Shown here piece by piece: positions 62,675 through 64,000 of a stretch of 64,000 nucleotides of DNA. The notes under the pieces are model-generated. The model did not search any database. It saw only the letters and a list, made by a program, of their open reading frames with translations, and was not told the origin of the DNA. The first letter of the stretch is position 1. The number at the start of each line of letters is the position of its first letter. The stretch is from Enterobacterales bacterium (GTDB taxonomy: Bacteria; Pseudomonadota; Gammaproteobacteria; Enterobacterales; Enterobacteriaceae): NCBI GenBank assembly GCA_015654925.1, contig JAATFX010000124.1, forward strand, positions 1 to 64,000, read 5' to 3'. The translations under genes were made by a program, and so were the position numbers.

Positions 62675-63811
62675 ATGAATATCGACAGCACTATCATCAG
62701 CGGTTACGGCGCGCTAAACGATATCGGCTATCTGCTGGCGGGCAAACGCCAGGTGCTGGTGGTCACCGACAAAAATATCGCCGGTTTGCCCGCGGCGGCC
62801 CGCTTAATGGCCCAGGTGCATGCCAACGCCGCCGGGGTGACGTTAATCGATAGCGTGCCGCCCGAGCCAAGCCGGCAGGATGTGGCGCGCATCGTCGCCG
62901 GACTGGAGGAAACGCGGGCGGATATGGTGATTGGCATCGGCGGCGGCAGCGTGCTGGATGTCGCGAAATTACTCTCTTTATTATGCGCCGGCGACGCTGG
63001 GATTACCCTGGACAGCCTGCTGGCGGGCGTAAAACCACGTTATAAAACGTTAAGCCTGCTGGTTCCCACCACCGCCGGCACCGGGTCGGAAGCGACGCCC
63101 AATGCCATCCTGGCGATTACGGAACAAGAGACCAAAGTCGGCATTATTTCTCCGGTGATGATTCCGGATTATGTGGCGCTGATCCCGGAGCTGACCACCA
63201 GCATGCCGGCGCGCATCGCGGCCTCGACCGGCATTGACGCCCTGTGCCACCTGCTGGAATGCTTCACCGCCACCTGCGCCAATCCGGTCAGCGATAATGT
63301 CGCCCTGACCGGCATGAAAAAATTATTCGCCAATATCGAAATCGCGGTCAGCCAGCCGGATAACCTGGAAGCGCGCCTGAATATGCTGTGGGCGTCTTAC
63401 TACGGCGGGTCGGCCATCGCCCATGCCGGTACGCACCTGGTCCACGCCATGTCGTATCCGCTGGGGGGGAAATACCATATCGCCCACGGCATCGCCAACG
63501 CGATTTTACTGGCGCCGTGCATGGCCTTTGTCCGCCCCTGCGCGGTGGAAAAATTCGCCCGGGTCTACGATCTGCTGGCCGACGGCGACGCCACGCTTGA
63601 TGACGATCAAAAATCCCGCGCGCTGGTGGATTATCTGGCGGCGTTGGTCCAACGCCTGGATTTGCCGCTGAAATTGTCGCAGCTGGCTATTTCGCCGGAT
63701 GATATACCTTACCTGGCCCAATCGGCGATTGACGTCCAGCGGTTGATTAAAAACGTGCCCGCGGCGGTGACCCGGGAACAGATTTTCAGCATTTATCACG
63801 CGATTCGCTAA
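62675..63811 (+). CDS. Iron-containing alcohol dehydrogenase (group III)
   Basis: A 378-aa Fe-ADH. NAD-binding stretch IGIGGGSVLDVAKLLSLL near residue 88, TTAGTGSEATPNAI near 130, and the iron-binding histidines in HLLECFTATCA and SYPLGGKYHIAHGIANAIL. Such enzymes interconvert short-chain or sugar-acid alcohols and aldehydes. It is divergent from the kinase/pdxA2 operon and followed 48 bases later by a DapA-family gene, so it is probably part of the same acid-sugar metabolism. Confidence 0.9.
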   Translation: MNIDSTIISGYGALNDIGYLLAGKRQVLVVTDKNIAGLPAAARLMAQVHANAAGVTLIDSVPPEPSRQDVARIVAGLEETRADMVIGIGGGSVLDVAKLLSLLCAGDAGITLDSLLAGVKPRYKTLSLLVPTTAGTGSEATPNAILAITEQETKVGIISPVMIPDYVALIPELTTSMPARIAASTGIDALCHLLECFTATCANPVSDNVALTGMKKLFANIEIAVSQPDNLEARLNMLWASYYGGSAIAHAGTHLVHAMSYPLGGKYHIAHGIANAILLAPCMAFVRPCAVEKFARVYDLLADGDATLDDDQKSRALVDYLAALVQRLDLPLKLSQLAISPDDIPYLAQSAIDVQRLIKNVPAAVTREQIFSIYHAIR

Positions 63812-63859
63812 ACAAACCAACGCTATCGACATTCGAACCTATTACACGAAGAGATGATG

Positions 63860-64000
63860 ATGACAAAAATAACCGGAGTATATACCGCCATAATTACTCC
63901 CTTTGACCCCCAGGGAAAACTGGCCGTTGCCGCCCTGCGCCAGCAGGTTAAACGCCAGGTCGCCGCCGGTAATAATATTTTTTGCAACGGCACCAACGGC
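63860..64000 (+). CDS. DapA-family aldolase/dehydratase (5' part, cut by window edge)
   Basis: The first 47 codons of a dihydrodipicolinate synthase-family protein: TGVYTAIITPFDPQGKL, then a helix and NNIFCNGTNG, where the last residues approach the family GTTGE loop. Three ATG codons in a row precede it; the last (63860) best fits the spacing from GAAGAG. In acid-sugar loci such enzymes act as 2-keto-3-deoxy-acid aldolases or dehydratases. The rest lies outside the window. Confidence 0.85.
   Translation, partial: MTKITGVYTAIITPFDPQGKLAVAALRQQVKRQVAAGNNIFCNGTNG

Overview
The window looks like a chromosomal segment of a GC-rich gammaproteobacterium of the order Enterobacterales. The basis is protein resemblance: an E. 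coli-sized AlkB, a full-length Lhr helicase, a MurP-like PTS permease, NemA- and BisC-type enzymes, and LacI/LysR/GntR/DeoR regulators. At least four eroded gene remnants would fit a lineage losing genes, such as Sodalis relatives, but that placement is inference. I saw no rRNA, tRNA, CRISPR array, transposase or phage gene. Most of the window is a patchwork of small catabolic modules, each with its own importer, redox enzymes and regulator.

Layout. 0-8 kb: a peptide-binding protein; a LacI-controlled operon (MFS permease, sugar-phosphate isomerase-like TIM barrel, Gfo/Idh/MocA dehydrogenase, lacI-type gene) with two perfect GTAATCGATTAC operators; and a divergent LysR / F420-type reductase pair. 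8-16.9 kb, minus strand: lhr, a four-domain rhodanese, a wrecked cysteine dioxygenase gene, a DapA-family aldolase and a TetR regulator. 17-25.8 kb: a polar amino acid ABC importer followed by a three-subunit FAD/[2Fe-2S] dehydrogenase of the HcnABC / D-hydroxyproline dehydrogenase type, facing a BisC-like molybdoenzyme with a fossil [2Fe-2S] gene between them. 26-36 kb: a 5-oxoprolinase (PxpABC) locus with a biotin-carrier-like protein lacking the biotinylated lysine, a second amino acid importer split into two blocks, an SDR, a LysR regulator, an aminotransferase and two gene fossils. 36-39 kb: an EamA transporter and a MurP-like PTS IIBC.

39-45.5 kb: a flavin reductase plus luciferase-like monooxygenase, a third amino acid importer and an SDR, next to a convergent GntR/FCD regulator that shares an operator half-site with the operon. 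45.6-48.8 kb: old yellow enzyme, a second luciferase-like protein and a DJ-1/PfpI protein. 49-58.4 kb: the most intriguing module. It holds a taurine/nitrate-type ABC importer, a HisD-like dehydrogenase, an APH-fold kinase-like protein of unknown substrate, a zinc alcohol dehydrogenase, an SDR, an FMN 2-hydroxyacid oxidase and a HutC-like regulator, tied together by three CTTGTATATACAAG-type operators. 58.5-64 kb: alkB, then a four-carbon acid sugar module (DeoR, PdxA2, DUF1537 kinase), divergent from an iron alcohol dehydrogenase and a DapA-family gene cut by the window edge.

Starts were adjusted wherever a ribosome binding site or a start-stop overlap favoured an internal codon. All functions are assigned by reading motifs and family resemblance; no searches were run.
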